Shown: in pieces, positions 43,011 through 51,933 of the stretch
How positions within the stretch are numbered: position 1 is the first letter of the stretch
Layout: every line of letters begins with the position of its first letter
Source of the DNA: Pseudomonadota bacterium
Lineage (GTDB): Bacteria > Pseudomonadota > Gammaproteobacteria > Burkholderiales > Burkholderiaceae_B
DNA: 64,000 bases
Direction: 5' to 3'
Assembly: GCA_023440825.1 (NCBI GenBank)
Contig: JAEXRL010000028.1
Location: 1-64,000, forward strand
Notes under the pieces: generated by a model
Told to the model about the DNA's origin: nothing
The model's input: only the letters and a program-made list of their open reading frames with translations
Databases searched by the model: none
Program-made: the position numbers and the translations under genes

Positions 43011-43919
43011 TTATGCATTGATGTATTGGGTTTTGAGCAATTCGTAAATCTGGTCTATGGCCTGCGCATGGGGGCTACGAACATGGCGATATAGGCCTAG
43101 TTGCAGGGTGATGGAGGGAATGCGAGGTGAAAGCTTGACCAGACTGCCATTATCCAAGTCACTTTTTAGCAAACTATAAGGCAGCCAGGCCATGCCCAAA
43201 CCGGCCTTGACCATTTCCCTGACGCCTGCCAGAAACACGGACTCGTGAATGATTTCAACCGTATGCGTGTGCATCAGTTGTGTCATCAGCCCTTCCATCG
43301 TACGCCCTAAGTGGCTGCCAGCAGGAAAAGCCAGCACTTTAATGCGTTCATGTACGGGCAGACCATGCAAGGGTAAACCGTCTGCGTCGGGTGCGGAAAC
43401 AGGTACAAAGGTCTCTGTGCCTAATGGCAATCGTGCCGAGGGCGGCACTAAGGTGAGTAGTGGGTCATCGGACTCTTCGATGCACAGTAATAAATCAGCC
43501 TGGCCACGCAAGAATAAAGTGACACATTCATCGCGGTTTTCCGAGCGCACATTAAAGTCCAGATTCAGTCCTAGCTCACTGTCCAGCAAGCGCAAGATGG
43601 CGGGCAGACGAGTAATGGTTAAGGAGTGCTGCGTGGCCAGTACTAAGCGTATCGAGCCATTGTATTCCGCCCGCATGCGAGTGCGTAGCTGCGTCATATC
43701 ATGCAAGAGCGTACGAAAGACGGGAATGAAATTATTGGCCACCGTCGTAAGCTGTATGGGCTGTGTGTGGCGTTCTATCAGCTTGACGTCCAGCCAGTCT
43801 TCCAGCGCTTTGATGCGTCGGGAAAAAGCCGGTTGTGTTACCCGGCGTTGCACCGCGGCATTGGAAAAAGTTTGATGTTCCACCAAAGCTAAAAAGTCTT
43901 CGATCCATGCTTTTTTCAT
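43011..43919 (-). CDS. LysR-family regulator of the adjacent amino-acid operon
   Basis: A 302-residue LTTR (WIEDFLALVEHQTFSNAA; TQPAFSRRIKALEDWLD) with an effector domain. It is divergent from the lyase/ABC transporter/racemase operon starting at 44028, and a T-N11-A box lies 11 bp before its start codon, so autorepression plus activation of the operon is the likely scheme. GGAG precedes the ATG. Confidence 0.92.
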   Translation of the reverse strand: MKKAWIEDFLALVEHQTFSNAAVQRRVTQPAFSRRIKALEDWLDVKLIERHTQPIQLTTVANNFIPVFRTLLHDMTQLRTRMRAEYNGSIRLVLATQHSLTITRLPAILRLLDSELGLNLDFNVRSENRDECVTLFLRGQADLLLCIEESDDPLLTLVPPSARLPLGTETFVPVSAPDADGLPLHGLPVHERIKVLAFPAGSHLGRTMEGLMTQLMHTHTVEIIHESVFLAGVREMVKAGLGMAWLPYSLLKSDLDNGSLVKLSPRIPSITLQLGLYRHVRSPHAQAIDQIYELLKTQYINA

Positions 43920-43929
43920 ATTGTCTCCT

Positions 43930-43950
43930 GTTATGCAAAAAAAACATAAC
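43930..43950. promoter_or_regulatory. LysR-type T-N11-A box
   Basis: GTTATG-N9-CATAAC, a perfect 6-bp inverted repeat containing the LTTR motif T-N11-A, in the divergent region between lysR and the lyase gene. A TAAAAT -10 element (43997-44002) for the operon lies about 50 bp further on. Confidence 0.65.
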
Positions 43951-44027
43951 GATCACAAAATATAGCATTGGCCGCGTGCTCGCTGACGTCCTAAGATAAA
44001 ATTTTTTACAAACAAGGAGCAACGGTT

Positions 44028-45029
44028 ATGCATCTGGCACGATATCCTCGAGTTCGTTTGGGACATTTTCCTACTCCACTCGAGTTTTTGCCCAATTTGA
44101 CGCGTCATCTTGATGGTCCCAATATTTATATCAAACGTGACGATTGCACTGGTCTAGCCAGCGGCGGTAATAAAACGCGAAAACTCGAGTTCTTGGTGGC
44201 AGATGCCATAGAGAAAAAAGCCGACATACTCATTACACAAGGCGCTGTACAGTCTAACCACGCACGTCAGACCATCGCTGCTGCGGCCATAGTGGGTATG
44301 AAATGTAAAATTCTTCTGGAAGAACGCGTACAGAACGCTCCAGAGGAGTATGCCGAATCCGGTAACGTGATGTTGGATCGCTTGTTAGGCGGTGAAATTG
44401 TGCAACGTTTACCAGCGGGTACGAATATGGCACAAGCCATGGAAGATCTTGCTGCTGAGTTGCGTGCTAAAGGGCATAATCCTTACATTATACCGGGTGG
44501 TGGTTCGAACCCTATTGGTGCTTTAGGGTATGTGGCTTGCGCGCTGGAAATGATGCAGCAATCGTTGGAAATGGGATTACGCATTGATCATGTGGTGCAT
44601 GCGACCGGTAGTGCGGGAACACAGGCAGGTCTGGTAGTGGGGTTTGGTGCCAGTAATAGCCAAATACCAGTGTATGGCATTGGTGTGCGGGCTCCTAAGG
44701 CGCAGCAAGAAGAAAATGTATGGAAATTGGCTCAGGCTACGTTAGAGTACATGGACTTGCCCTTAACAGCTTTGCGTCGTGAAGATGTGGTGGCAAACAC
44801 TGATTACGTAGGTGATGGGTATGGCTTGCCAACAGAAGCCATGATGGAAGCGATTCGTTTGGCGGCTGAAACGGATGCGATTTTGCTTGATCCTGTGTAC
44901 TCGGGTAAAGGCATGGCCGGCTTAATTGATTTGATCCGTAAAGGTCATTTCAAAAAAGGAGAGAATGTAGTTTTTGTTCATACAGGAGGAGCAGTAGGGC
45001 TTTACGCTTATAGGCATTTATTTGAGTAA
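44028..45029 (+). CDS. L-cysteate sulfo-lyase / D-cysteine desulfhydrase-family PLP enzyme
   Basis: A 333-residue fold-type II PLP enzyme of the ACC deaminase/D-cysteine desulfhydrase family. The PLP lysine is K49 in GLASGGNKTRKLEF; the substrate loop is QSNHARQT, and IIPGGGSNPIGALGYV and DPVYSGKGMAG are conserved. The N-terminus (MHLARYPRVRLGHFPTPLE) and CTGLASGGNKTRK resemble CuyA, which cleaves L-cysteate to pyruvate, sulfite and ammonia; D-cysteine desulfhydrase is the alternative, giving sulfide. It leads an operon with an acidic-amino-acid ABC transporter and a racemase. AAGGAG at 44014-44019 is a strong ribosome binding site. No sulfite exporter or oxidase is adjacent. Confidence 0.85.
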   Translation: MHLARYPRVRLGHFPTPLEFLPNLTRHLDGPNIYIKRDDCTGLASGGNKTRKLEFLVADAIEKKADILITQGAVQSNHARQTIAAAAIVGMKCKILLEERVQNAPEEYAESGNVMLDRLLGGEIVQRLPAGTNMAQAMEDLAAELRAKGHNPYIIPGGGSNPIGALGYVACALEMMQQSLEMGLRIDHVVHATGSAGTQAGLVVGFGASNSQIPVYGIGVRAPKAQQEENVWKLAQATLEYMDLPLTALRREDVVANTDYVGDGYGLPTEAMMEAIRLAAETDAILLDPVYSGKGMAGLIDLIRKGHFKKGENVVFVHTGGAVGLYAYRHLFE

Positions 45030-45096
45030 TAGAAATAACTCTTGCTAAAAATTTTATTACAAAGCAAGGCGTTTTAAATATTAATGGAGACAAGTA

Positions 45097-46005
45097 ATGC
45101 GAAAATCTATCCTTTCTATCACGCTGGCCGTAGCAATGACGGCAGCGTTTTCCACGACCGCCGTATATGCGGATGGGCGATTGGAAAAAATCAAATCAAC
45201 GGGCGAAATTGCGCTAGGTCACCGTGATACGTCTATCCCTTTTTCGTATCTGGATGATAATCAAAAGCCTATTGGTTACTCGCTGGATATTTGCTATGGC
45301 GTTGTGGAAGCCTTGCAAAAACAACTGGGCATGGACAAAATTACGATTAAATATGTGCCAGTTACCTCTTCCACTCGAATTCCACTGGTGGCAAACGGTA
45401 CGGTGGATTTGAACTGCGGTTCCTCGACCAACACCGTAGAGCGTCAGGTACAAGTTGCCTTTGCGCCGACCACGTTTGTTACTGCGACACGTTTTTTAGC
45501 TAAGAAATCATCTAACTTAAGTAAGCTCGATGACTTTAAAGGTAAAACGATAGTCTCTACAGCCGGTACCAGCAATATACGTTGGGCAACGGCGGCGAAC
45601 GAAGAACAAAAGCTGGGCATGAGTATTATTCCAACCAAAGACCATGCCGAAGCGTTTCTAACGGTAGAAAATGGCCGTGCTCTGGCCTTCTTTATGGATG
45701 ATATTTTGTTGGCGGGTCTAGTGGCCACATCCCGTAATCCTGACGACTGGATGATTAGCGAGGAAGCCTACACGATTGAACCGTATGCCATCATGCAGCC
45801 TAAAAATGATCCGGAGTTCAAAAAGGCCGTAGATGATGCGATTATCGGCATGATGAAAGATGGCCAGATCGAAACCTTATACAAAAAGTGGTTTGAGTCG
45901 CCGATTCCTCCTAAAAACGTGAACTTGAATTTACCTATGAGCGGTTCACTTAAGCGCGCATTGGCTGAGCCTAGCGATTCGGCAGATCCCGAACGTTACA
46001 AATAA
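45097..46005 (+). CDS. GltI-like amino-acid ABC transporter binding protein
   Basis: A 302-residue periplasmic protein with a signal peptide (cleavage after about residue 25, VYADGR). It belongs to the glutamate/aspartate binding branch: IPFSYLDDNQKPIGYSLDIC, the ligand-contacting TSSTRIPLVANGTVDLNCGS, and an Arg in NTVERQ. It captures an acidic, aspartate-like amino acid for the permease pair encoded downstream. Two RNA hairpins follow, which may keep its mRNA more abundant than that of the permeases. Confidence 0.92.
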   Translation: MRKSILSITLAVAMTAAFSTTAVYADGRLEKIKSTGEIALGHRDTSIPFSYLDDNQKPIGYSLDICYGVVEALQKQLGMDKITIKYVPVTSSTRIPLVANGTVDLNCGSSTNTVERQVQVAFAPTTFVTATRFLAKKSSNLSKLDDFKGKTIVSTAGTSNIRWATAANEEQKLGMSIIPTKDHAEAFLTVENGRALAFFMDDILLAGLVATSRNPDDWMISEEAYTIEPYAIMQPKNDPEFKKAVDDAIIGMMKDGQIETLYKKWFESPIPPKNVNLNLPMSGSLKRALAEPSDSADPERYK

Positions 46006-46011
46006 TGCGCG

Positions 46012-46031
46012 TATAGATATACGTATCTATA
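46012..46031 (+). other. mRNA hairpin between binding protein and permease genes
   Basis: TATAGATA-TACG-TATCTATA: 8-bp stem closed by a UNCG-type tetraloop, 6 bp after the stop codon of the binding-protein gene. Probably a 3'-stabilising or processing element inside the operon. Confidence 0.55.
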
Positions 46032-46052
46032 GTTAGCTATAAGTATTAGCGT

Positions 46053-46081
46053 GGCTTTGTGCTGTGGGATGGCACAAAGCC
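46053..46081 (+). other. Second intercistronic hairpin before permease gene
   Basis: A perfect 10-bp stem (GGCTTTGTGC / GCACAAAGCC) with a 9-nt loop, ending 4 bp before the GGAGG ribosome binding site of the first permease gene. It could attenuate, protect the upstream message, or restrict translation of the permease. Confidence 0.55.
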
Positions 46082-46095
46082 CGCGGAGGTTGCTC

Positions 46096-46878
46096 ATGGA
46101 TTATTTTTGGAATTGGTCGATTTTTTTCGAGCCCTCGCCGTATGGCGATCTCTATATTTACACCCTGTTAAATGGTCTGCTCTGGACAATTTTTACGGCC
46201 TTGGTGTCCTGGACGCTGGCTTTAGGGGTGGGTACCTTGGTAGGCGTTGCGCGCACTACCACTAATCGTTATTTACGTGCTCTGGGCACTGCTTATGTGG
46301 AGTTGTTTCGCAATATCCCTTTATTAGTGCAGATGTTCTTGTGGTATTTCGTGGTGCCCGAGCTGGTGCCCACTGCCTTGGGTACTGCCATGAAGCAAAT
46401 GGCTTTACCCTGGGGAATTTTTGTTCCTGCTTTTTTGTGTCTGGGGTTTTACACCGCATCGCGTGTTGCCGAACAGGTGCGTGCAGGGATAGAGTCCTTG
46501 CCAGTTGGACAGCGCATGGCTGGAACCGCCCTAGGTATGCGGCCCGCTCAAGTGTATCGCTATGTGTTATTGCCTAATTCATTTCGGATTATTTTGCCCC
46601 CACTGACTTCCGAGCTGCTGAACCTTATTAAAAATACCTCAGTGGCATTCACCATAGGTTTAATGGAATTAGTCGGTGCAGCCCGGTCTATGCAAGAGTT
46701 CAGTTTTCAGGTTTTTGAAAGTTTCGCTGCCGCGACGACCTTGTATTTACTCCTGAACTTAATCGTTGTGTGGGCGACTACTCGTCTGGAGCGCCGTGTT
46801 GCCGTACCTGGCATGATGGGAGTGGCAAAAGACGGTGGCACCACAGATTCGGATGCAATGCGGGGAGCAGCGTCATGA
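46096..46878 (+). CDS. Glutamate/aspartate-type ABC permease subunit (GltJ-like)
   Basis: A 260-residue HisM/GltJ-type inner-membrane protein with about five helices. Typical parts are YVELFRNIPLLVQMFLWYF and the EAA loop (EQVRAGIESLPVGQRMAGTA), which contacts the ATPase. ATG at 46096 has GGAGG in front; earlier in-frame codons lie in the upstream hairpin. It pairs with the next permease to form the translocation channel, whose gene overlaps by 4 bp. Confidence 0.92.
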   Translation: MDYFWNWSIFFEPSPYGDLYIYTLLNGLLWTIFTALVSWTLALGVGTLVGVARTTTNRYLRALGTAYVELFRNIPLLVQMFLWYFVVPELVPTALGTAMKQMALPWGIFVPAFLCLGFYTASRVAEQVRAGIESLPVGQRMAGTALGMRPAQVYRYVLLPNSFRIILPPLTSELLNLIKNTSVAFTIGLMELVGAARSMQEFSFQVFESFAAATTLYLLLNLIVVWATTRLERRVAVPGMMGVAKDGGTTDSDAMRGAAS

Positions 46879-47564
46879 TGCACTTTGATTTTGATGTGAT
46901 TGAGCGATCCCTGAGTTATCTGTTCTTGGATGGCATGGTCTTTACCTTGAAGCTGACTTTGCTGTCGGCGGTGGGTGGGCTGTTTCTGGGTACTTTGCTG
47001 GCTTTATGCCGTTTGTCGAACATACCTTTGTTATCCACGGCGGCCGGCACCTATGTGAATGTGCTGCGTGCCTTGCCCTTGATTCTGGTGATCTTCTGGT
47101 TCTATTTCCTGGTGCCGTATGTAGGAGCCTGGTTAGTTGGTGCAAGCCGTCCTTTGGCTGTAGGTGGATTCACCTCGGCCTTGATTACCTTCACGATTTT
47201 CGAGGCGGCCTATTATTGTGAAATCATGCGTTCAGGCATTTTGTCTGTACCCGCCTCGCAGACGGCAGCCGCTAAAGCACTAGGCTTAAACCGAGTGCAG
47301 GTCATGTGCAGCGTGGTGTTACCGCAGGCTTTTAGGAATATGGCCCCAGTGTTGCTGACACAAACTATTGTGCTTTTTCAAGATACTTCCTTGGTATATG
47401 TGCTGTCTTTAACAGACTTCTTGGGAGCTGCAGTGAAAGTGGCACAGCGTGATGGACGACTGCTTGAGATGTATGTCTTTGCTGCAGTGGTTTATTTTGT
47501 GATCAGCTACAGCGCATCGCAACTGGTTCGTTACGTGCAGCGACGTACTTCCGCTCATAGCTAA
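46875..47564 (+). CDS. Glutamate/aspartate-type ABC permease subunit (GltK-like)
   Basis: A 229-residue second permease with the same family features (TYVNVLRALPLILVIFWFYF; EAA loop IMRSGILSVPASQTAAAKAL). It starts at ATG 46875, overlapping the upstream stop by ATGA, with GGGGAG before it. An immediately following ATG (46878) is an equally possible start. Confidence 0.92.
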   Translation: MMHFDFDVIERSLSYLFLDGMVFTLKLTLLSAVGGLFLGTLLALCRLSNIPLLSTAAGTYVNVLRALPLILVIFWFYFLVPYVGAWLVGASRPLAVGGFTSALITFTIFEAAYYCEIMRSGILSVPASQTAAAKALGLNRVQVMCSVVLPQAFRNMAPVLLTQTIVLFQDTSLVYVLSLTDFLGAAVKVAQRDGRLLEMYVFAAVVYFVISYSASQLVRYVQRRTSAHS

Positions 47565-47593
47565 TAGGTATGGGCAGACAAGGAAAGCTTAGT

Positions 47594-48352
47594 ATGGTTA
47601 AGAATAATGGTGGTGGCATGATAGAAATTAATAATGTCAGTAAGTGGTACCGAGACACTCAAGTGTTAGATGGCTGCAGCACACAGGTCTCTCAAGGCGA
47701 GGTGGTTGTGGTGTGTGGGCCTTCAGGCTCTGGGAAATCCACCCTAATTAAAGTGGTCAATGGTTTGGAGCCTTTCCAGAAAGGAGAGATTTTGGTGGAA
47801 GGGGTGTCGGTAGGCGACCCTAAAACTGATTTGACCAAGTTACGGGCGCGGATTGGTATGGTGTTTCAGAGCTTTGAGCTCTTTCCGCACTTATCGGTAA
47901 TGCGTAATTTGATCTTGGCGCAGCGCAAAGTACTAAAGCGCAGTGAAGAGGAGGCGGTAGTAAGAGCACAGTCTTTACTGGATAGAGTAGGTTTACTTGC
48001 CCATAAAAACAAATACCCCGGTCAGTTGTCTGGTGGGCAGCAGCAGCGTGTTGCCATTGCCAGAGCCTTGTGTATGGATCCGGTGGCCATGCTTTTTGAC
48101 GAGCCCACCTCGGCCCTGGACCCGGAAATGGTCCACGAGGTGCTGGATGTGATTGTGGATCTGGCGCGCGATGGTATGACCATGATGGTGGTAACCCATG
48201 AAATGAACTTTGCACGCAAAGTTGCGGATCGGGTCATATTTATGGATACGGGCAAAATTGTGGAAGATTGCAGCAAGGCTGATTTCTTTGAAAACATCAG
48301 TTCTCGCTCTGAACGTACACAGCATTTCTTATCCAAAATACTTTCCTACTAA
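47594..48352 (+). CDS. Amino-acid ABC transporter ATPase (GltL-like)
   Basis: A ~252-residue ABC ATPase: Walker A GPSGSGKST, Q-loop MVFQSFELFPH, signature LSGGQQQRVAIARAL, Walker B MLFDEPTSALD and switch His in VVTHEM. It powers import by the two permeases. ATG 47594 follows AAGGAA by 8 nt; ATG 47618 (MIEINNVSKWY) matches the usual family start, and ATG 47570 is less likely. Confidence 0.93.
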   Translation: MVKNNGGGMIEINNVSKWYRDTQVLDGCSTQVSQGEVVVVCGPSGSGKSTLIKVVNGLEPFQKGEILVEGVSVGDPKTDLTKLRARIGMVFQSFELFPHLSVMRNLILAQRKVLKRSEEEAVVRAQSLLDRVGLLAHKNKYPGQLSGGQQQRVAIARALCMDPVAMLFDEPTSALDPEMVHEVLDVIVDLARDGMTMMVVTHEMNFARKVADRVIFMDTGKIVEDCSKADFFENISSRSERTQHFLSKILSY

Positions 48353-48363
48353 AAGAGACAGGA

Positions 48364-49098
48364 ATGAACAAGGTCAAGCCGGAATTTGAAGGACGTTTTT
48401 TAGGTGTGCTTGGTGGTATGGGTCCGCTGGCCGGGGCGACCTTCATGACGCGTTTGACCCAGCTGACGCAGGCCGCAACAGAGCAGGAGCATATTCCTGC
48501 TATGTTGTGGAGTGACCCACGCATTCCTTCGCGACCCAAGGCTTATCTGGGTACGGGGGAAGATCCTAGCCCCTGGATGATGAACGGTGTACGGCACATG
48601 AGCGATGCTGGGGCTAAAGCCATTGTGATTCCGTGTAATACGGCCCATTTATGGTATGAACCCTTGCGTGCTTATTCCTCGGTACCTATTTTGCATATCG
48701 TGGACGCTGTTTTGGCCAATTTGCGTGCTCAAAGAGTGGATTCGGGGCGGGTAGGGGTGCTGGCCACGCAAGCCACTTTGCAGTCCCAGCTTTATCAATC
48801 CAGTTTGCGTAAGCAGGGGTATGAGCCGGTGTTGCTGGAGCCCGATGAGCTAGAGACCTACTGCACCCAGGCCATAGAACTGGTTAAGGACAACCAGCTA
48901 GAGGCCGCGTATCAGGCCTTATCGCCGGGTATGGAGCGTATGCTGAAAAAAGACGTGCGGGCCGTTGTACTGGCGTGTACCGAGTTGCCCCTGGCTTTGC
49001 CACATGCCCAGCGAGCAGGCTGGGGCGTACCTATCGTGGACTCCATTGATGCCTTAGCTTTGGCCGCTATCGCCTGGTATGAAAACGGGCTGAGCTAA
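48364..49098 (+). CDS. Aspartate/glutamate racemase-family protein
   Basis: A 244-residue member of the Asp/Glu racemase family, with LGVLGGMGPLAGATF at the N-terminus and the two catalytic cysteines in IPCNTAHLWY and LACTELPLAL, so both proton-transfer residues are present. It lies 11 bp after the ATPase gene, as last gene of the lyase-transporter operon. It may interconvert D and L forms of the imported amino acid so that the stereospecific lyase can use both. Confidence 0.88.
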   Translation: MNKVKPEFEGRFLGVLGGMGPLAGATFMTRLTQLTQAATEQEHIPAMLWSDPRIPSRPKAYLGTGEDPSPWMMNGVRHMSDAGAKAIVIPCNTAHLWYEPLRAYSSVPILHIVDAVLANLRAQRVDSGRVGVLATQATLQSQLYQSSLRKQGYEPVLLEPDELETYCTQAIELVKDNQLEAAYQALSPGMERMLKKDVRAVVLACTELPLALPHAQRAGWGVPIVDSIDALALAAIAWYENGLS

Positions 49099-49107
49099 CA
49101 GCCCTTT
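49087..49107 (+). terminator. Short hairpin at end of racemase gene
   Basis: GGGCTG-AGCTAA-CAGCCC followed by TTT. The stem spans the stop codon in the 13-bp gap region between convergent genes; a likely terminator of the 44-49 kb operon. Confidence 0.55.
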
Positions 49108-49111
49108 GGTC

Positions 49112-49546
49112 TTAGGCCGATGTGGGCGCAAGCACGGTGCTGATACGTACCGTCAAGCTTAAGTCTACGGCTATCGTGCCGTCCGCTAAAACGGCTTGCC
49201 CGGCCATCACACCAATCTGATAGTGCGGGCCTTGCTTGAGGCTATCGGGCAATATGCTTAGCCTTATGCTCAACGGGTGACCGGGATACACCGGGGCCCG
49301 AAAGCGGCTCTTAATTTCTAATAATTGTATGGGATGTAGCGCTAGCTCTTGAGTAAAACGGGCTAGTATCGCTCCTTGCACGTGTACCCCGGGTACAGGC
49401 GGCGCTTGGAAGCCCGCCTCGATAGCCCGTGCGCGTGAGGTGTGTACAGGATGCCCCCCACCGACTGACTGTAAGTAATGTTGCAAATGCTCTTCGCTTA
49501 GGCAAACAGTGCCAACAAACTCGGTAGGTAATAGTGGGCTAAGCAT
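49112..49546 (-). CDS. MaoC-like hot-dog dehydratase/hydratase
   Basis: A 144-residue single hot-dog protein. The MaoC pattern is visible: an acyl-CoA hydratase-like motif with GGGHPVHTSRARAIEAGF, then PPVPGVHVQGAILARF and RFRAPVYPGHPLSI. Such proteins hydrate enoyl-CoA thioesters, but the usual catalytic Asp/His pair is only partly evident (the residue before HPVH is Gly), so activity is uncertain. It is the third gene of the minus-strand Bug / CoA-transferase / MaoC operon; AAGGA precedes the ATG. Confidence 0.75.
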   Translation of the reverse strand: MLSPLLPTEFVGTVCLSEEHLQHYLQSVGGGHPVHTSRARAIEAGFQAPPVPGVHVQGAILARFTQELALHPIQLLEIKSRFRAPVYPGHPLSIRLSILPDSLKQGPHYQIGVMAGQAVLADGTIAVDLSLTVRISTVLAPTSA

Positions 49547-49591
49547 AGAGATCCTTATACGTGGCCTGGGTTAAGCGTTGAGCTGTGATTG

Positions 49592-50836
49592 TTAGATAAT
49601 GTGCTTGGCACGCAGTTGCTGAAGCTCTTTTTCACTGATGCCTAAGCGTTCTTCGTAGACCTGAGTATTGTGCTGGCCCAGCTCAGGGCCAGAACGCCAG
49701 ACTTGCCCTGGTGTACGAGAAAAACGGGGCACCACATTTTGCATTTTAATCGTGCCGAACTGCTCATCGGCCACCTCAATAATGGCTTGGCGTTCAATAA
49801 AGTGAGGGTCCGTCGTAATGTCCTGAATATCGTAAATGGGGCTGAAACTGACATTGTTCTCCAGCAGCTTGGCCGAAGCGCTTTGTAAGTCACGCGCCAA
49901 AAACCAGTCTTGCATAATTTTTTCTATGGCATCCCGGTTTTCCAGCCTAGCGGTATTCGTATTGAAGCAAGGGTCTGACAAAAGATCTTCCCTATCAATG
50001 GCGATGGCCAAACGTCGGAATACGGTGGAGGCGCTGACAGCCAAAGTGACCCATTTCCCGTCTTGAGTTTTATAGACGCTGCTTGGGGCCGAGTAGGCAT
50101 TTAAATTACCTTGTCGGCTGCGCACTATACCTAGTTGGTCGTACTCTACGGGCAGGAAGTCCAGCACGCGGAACATGGCCTCTGTGGCAGACAGATCAAT
50201 TTCTTGTCCTTCCCCGGTTTTCTCTCTGTGAAGCAGGGCGGCAGAAATGGCATAGGCGCCAAATACACCGGTGAGCGCGTCAGAGACTGGAAAGCCTGGG
50301 TATAAAGGCGGGCCGTCTGACTCCCCACACAGGTTCACGAAACCAGACATGGCCTCGAAGATGCGTGCAAATCCGGGGCGATTTCGATATGGGCCGGTTT
50401 GTCCAAAGCCCGTTACCCTTAAGGTAATCAGGTCGGGGCGCAGTTCCTGTAGCCTTGCGCTGCTAAGTCCCCAGTTCTCCAGAGTACCGGGTCGAAAGTT
50501 TTCCACTAGCACGTCGTACTCAGGAATGAGCCGCTCGAGTAAAGCCATTCCTTCAGCCTGTCTAAGGTCTAGCGTAATGCCTTCCTTATTGCGATTGGCC
50601 GATTTGGACCATAAAGACACTCCTTCTTTGTGAGGGGGGAGTTGTCGTATATGATCGCCACTGCCTGGAATTTCCACTTTGAGCACTTCAGCACCTAGAT
50701 CGGCCATGAGCGTGGAGCTTAACGGGCCGGCAATGACTGTAGAGATGTCTAATATTCTGATCCCCCGTAAGGGGCCGGCATGGCGTGTAGGGGGGGTGTT
50801 TACGTGGTCGTGTTGATCTACGCAATGGGAAGTCAT
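49592..50836 (-). CDS. Class III CoA-transferase (CaiB/BaiF family)
   Basis: A 414-residue CoA-transferase. Conserved features: GIRILDISTVIAGPLSSTLMADLGAEVLK-type N-terminus (GPLRGIRILD, ADLGAEVLKVE), YDVLVENFRPGTLE, and candidate catalytic Asp186 in PVSDALTG. It transfers CoA from a donor thioester to a carboxylic acid, activating it for breakdown. The Bug receptor gene ends 13 bp upstream and the MaoC-like gene follows, suggesting import, CoA activation and hydration of an unsaturated acid. Substrate unknown. Confidence 0.92.
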   Translation of the reverse strand: MTSHCVDQHDHVNTPPTRHAGPLRGIRILDISTVIAGPLSSTLMADLGAEVLKVEIPGSGDHIRQLPPHKEGVSLWSKSANRNKEGITLDLRQAEGMALLERLIPEYDVLVENFRPGTLENWGLSSARLQELRPDLITLRVTGFGQTGPYRNRPGFARIFEAMSGFVNLCGESDGPPLYPGFPVSDALTGVFGAYAISAALLHREKTGEGQEIDLSATEAMFRVLDFLPVEYDQLGIVRSRQGNLNAYSAPSSVYKTQDGKWVTLAVSASTVFRRLAIAIDREDLLSDPCFNTNTARLENRDAIEKIMQDWFLARDLQSASAKLLENNVSFSPIYDIQDITTDPHFIERQAIIEVADEQFGTIKMQNVVPRFSRTPGQVWRSGPELGQHNTQVYEERLGISEKELQQLRAKHII

Positions 50837-50849
50837 AAACGCTAACCTA

Positions 50850-51824
50850 TTAATCTAAAGACACATTGGCTTGTTCAGCGATAGTTTTCCAACTAGCCAG
50901 TTCAGTGCTAATAAATTGGCCGAACTCCTCAGGGCTACCTCCTACCGGGATAGACCCTTCACGAATCAAGCGTTCTCGTATCGCCGGTTTTTCTAGTGCT
51001 TGATTTACCGCCTCGTTGATTTTTTCAACGATGCTTGGATCCGTGCCTGGTAAGCCAAATAGGCCATTCCAGCCTACGGCAACAAACCCTTCCAGTCCTG
51101 CTTCGTCCATGGTGGGAACATCAGGTAAAGTGGCCGAGCGCTCACGGCTCGTGACGGCTAGAGCTATCAGCTTGCCACCATTAATATGCGGTGCAGTGGT
51201 AAGAATTACGTCGGCCGTGATGGAGACCTGGCCACCAATAACATCGACCATGGCAGGGCCAGCTCCTTTGTACGGTACTAGCAGCAATTCAGTATCGCTA
51301 TCGACTTGGAATTTTTCCAAAATCATATGAGCGCCGGTGCCGACTCCGGCGGAGGCCGCCGCAATGGCGCCTGGGTTTGCTTTAGCCGCCTTGATCAAGT
51401 CTTGGGTGTTTTGTAGTTGTGCGGAAGGATGTGCGACAAAGACGTAGGGTTGATCGACGGCGTGAATAATAGGTATAAAACTATCCTGAGCATGATAGTT
51501 CAAGCGTTTATAAATGTTTGGACCTATGCCATGCGTGGCGACTGTTCCCCATAACAAGGTGTAGCCATCATTCTCGGCACGAGCAACATACTGGGTACCT
51601 AACGTGCCACCCGCACCAGCACGATTTTCAACAATAACCGGTGTTCCAATAGCCTGAGATATCTCAGGAGCAAATAGGCGGGCCATGACATCGGTTGCAC
51701 CGCCCGCGGGAAAGGGCACTACGATAGTGACAGGCCGCTGTGGCCAGGTCTGATCTTTTGCTTGCGCAGCAAGCGGCAGCGCTAGGCTTAGCAAGCACGT
51801 ACTAAATAGTCGTATTACGCTCAT
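50850..51824 (-). CDS. Bug/TctC-family periplasmic binding protein
   Basis: A 324-residue receptor with signal peptide (to Ala22, AAQAKDQ) and the Bug motifs WPQRPVTIVVPFPAGGATD, VIVENRAGAGGTLG and NDGYTLLWG. As with the copy at 29.8 kb, no TctAB membrane genes are nearby. It leads the operon with the CoA-transferase, pointing to a carboxylate ligand. Divergent from a LysR gene. Confidence 0.93.
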   Translation of the reverse strand: MSVIRLFSTCLLSLALPLAAQAKDQTWPQRPVTIVVPFPAGGATDVMARLFAPEISQAIGTPVIVENRAGAGGTLGTQYVARAENDGYTLLWGTVATHGIGPNIYKRLNYHAQDSFIPIIHAVDQPYVFVAHPSAQLQNTQDLIKAAKANPGAIAAASAGVGTGAHMILEKFQVDSDTELLLVPYKGAGPAMVDVIGGQVSITADVILTTAPHINGGKLIALAVTSRERSATLPDVPTMDEAGLEGFVAVGWNGLFGLPGTDPSIVEKINEAVNQALEKPAIRERLIREGSIPVGGSPEEFGQFISTELASWKTIAEQANVSLD

Positions 51825-51933
51825 CGTCTTCTCCTTTTAAGCGATCTTTTTATGTGAATGTGGGTAGATACAGATCAGCATAGGACGTGTTAGAGTTAAC
51901 GAAAATTGAAAATTAATTACTAGGTGTGCACTT

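Noticed and set aside
43249..43875. Plus-strand open frame opposite a LysR gene
   Set aside because: Ser/Lys/Arg-rich translation typical of an antisense frame; the LysR gene has clear domains.
49112..51824. Itaconate degradation cluster
   Set aside because: CoA-transferase and MaoC-like protein fit, but a citramalyl-CoA lyase (CitE/HpcH type) is absent and the MaoC-like active site is doubtful.
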